Positions 63,491 to 64,000 of a stretch of DNA of 64,000 bases are shown piece by piece. Each line of letters starts with the position of its first letter. The first letter of the stretch is position 1. Under the pieces are notes generated by a model. That model had not been told where the DNA came from. It did no database searches and saw only the letters and a list, made by a program, of their open reading frames with translations. Location of the stretch: assembly GCF_039548895.1 (NCBI RefSeq), contig NZ_JBCLVG010000001.1. The stretch is one strand, 5' to 3'. A program made the translations under genes and the position numbers. The DNA comes from Orlajensenia stereocauli. Lineage in GTDB: Bacteria > Actinomycetota > Actinomycetes > Actinomycetales > Microbacteriaceae.

Positions 63491-63955
63491 GTGACCGCCA
63501 TCGACAATGCCCCGGCCATCGAGCCACCTCGCTCCCCCTCCCGTCCCGCCCGCAAGCGCGGCGTGAACTGGGAGAAGTGGGGCTGGATCTACATGCGCGT
63601 CTCCGGCGTGCTCCTGCTCGTGCTCATCTTCGGACACCTCTTCGTCAACCTCATGGTGGGCGACGGAGTGCACGCCATCGACTTCGGCTTCGTCGGCGGG
63701 AAGTACGCCTCCCCGTTCTGGCAGGTCTGGGACGTGCTGATGCTCTGGCTCGCCCTCATCCACGGCGGCAACGGCATGCGCACGATCGTGAACGACTACG
63801 CCACGCTCCCGACGACCCGCCGCATCCTGAAGGGCGCCATCTTCGTCGCCGTCGCAGCACTCATCCTGCTCGGAACCCTCGTGGTCTTCACCTTCGAGCC
63901 GTGCCCGGCCGGATCCCCTGCCGACCTGCTGCCCTCCTTCTGCCCGGTCGGATAA
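63491..63955 (+). CDS. sdhD: Succinate dehydrogenase membrane anchor subunit
   Basis: 154 residues from a GTG with AGGAGG 7 bp upstream. After a 30-residue basic N-terminus three helices follow: YMRVSGVLLLVLIFGHLFVN with the heme-ligand-type His, VWDVLMLWLALIHGGNGMR and IFVAVAALILLGTLVVFTF. It pairs with SdhC as second anchor. The catalytic subunit gene follows directly. Confidence 0.93.
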   Translation: MTAIDNAPAIEPPRSPSRPARKRGVNWEKWGWIYMRVSGVLLLVLIFGHLFVNLMVGDGVHAIDFGFVGGKYASPFWQVWDVLMLWLALIHGGNGMRTIVNDYATLPTTRRILKGAIFVAVAALILLGTLVVFTFEPCPAGSPADLLPSFCPVG

Positions 63956-63966
63956 ACGAAATAGAT

Positions 63967-64000
63967 ATGAGTACGGCACCTGTGAATCCTGAATCCGAGT
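63967..64000 (+). CDS. sdhA: Start of a gene, probably succinate dehydrogenase flavoprotein subunit (cut by window edge)
   Basis: Eleven codons (MSTAPVNPESE) are visible from an ATG 11 bp after sdhD. No domain is within the window. The assignment rests only on operon order sdhC-sdhD-sdhA, which is general in actinobacteria. The ribosome site is weak. Confidence 0.5.
   Translation, partial: MSTAPVNPESE

Overview
The window is high-GC DNA from an actinobacterium. GTG and TTG starts are common, starts often overlap the previous stop (ATGA or GTGA), and several genes look leaderless. The right-hand half keeps the gene order known from Mycobacterium tuberculosis Rv3264c-Rv3318: LCP, purE, purK, GtrA, PH protein, birA, accD, accE, maf, accA3-type biotin carboxylase, lpdA, purine nucleoside phosphorylase, phosphomannomutase, add, deoA, cdd, sdhC, sdhD. 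The gene content and lack of mycolate genes suggest Microbacteriaceae, but this is inference and the species cannot be named.

Left part (1 to about 30.7 kb): a large cell-surface polysaccharide locus. It holds two GDP-mannose 4,6-dehydratase-type genes, the complete dTDP-L-rhamnose set split into rmlC-rmlA (minus) and rmlB-rmlD (plus), at least seven glycosyltransferases including a 1071-residue multi-domain enzyme, two separate ABC-2 exporters (permease plus ATPase), a YfhO-like membrane protein, a flippase-like UPF0104 protein, two acyltransferase-3 proteins and three methyltransferases. Three unrelated proteins (Methyltransf_24, DUF616-like, FkbM) share a C-terminal design: a coiled coil followed by an S-x-S-[WY]-x-x-T-x-P-L-R tail. 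The locus would make a mannose/rhamnose-type glycan on a lipid carrier, modify and perhaps terminate it, export it by ABC transporter, and attach it to the wall through the LCP protein at 30.7-32.1 kb.

Middle part (30.7 to 48.6 kb): conserved core. A minus-strand run carries purK, a GT-C type membrane protein, purE and LCP. GtrA and a PH-domain protein converge next to it. Biotin ligase, acyl-CoA carboxylase beta and epsilon follow, then a 611-bp convergent gap with a candidate structured RNA, a strong terminator and a 70-bp tandem repeat array. After the gap come a three-gene two-component operon, a TrmA-family RNA methyltransferase, Maf, the biotin carboxylase/BCCP subunit and an LpdA-type flavoprotein.

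Right part (48.7 to 64 kb): nucleoside salvage. Purine nucleoside phosphorylase and a phosphopentomutase/phosphomannomutase run on the plus strand. A long minus-strand series carries manC, two BMP-type lipoproteins, a nucleoside-type ABC transporter (ATPase and two permeases), cytidine deaminase, thymidine phosphorylase, adenosine deaminase and an orphan PTS IIA-IIB pair. Together these import nucleosides, deaminate and cleave them, and pass the pentose phosphate on. The window ends in the succinate dehydrogenase operon (sdhC, sdhD, start of sdhA). No tRNA, rRNA, transposase, phage gene or CRISPR array was seen.
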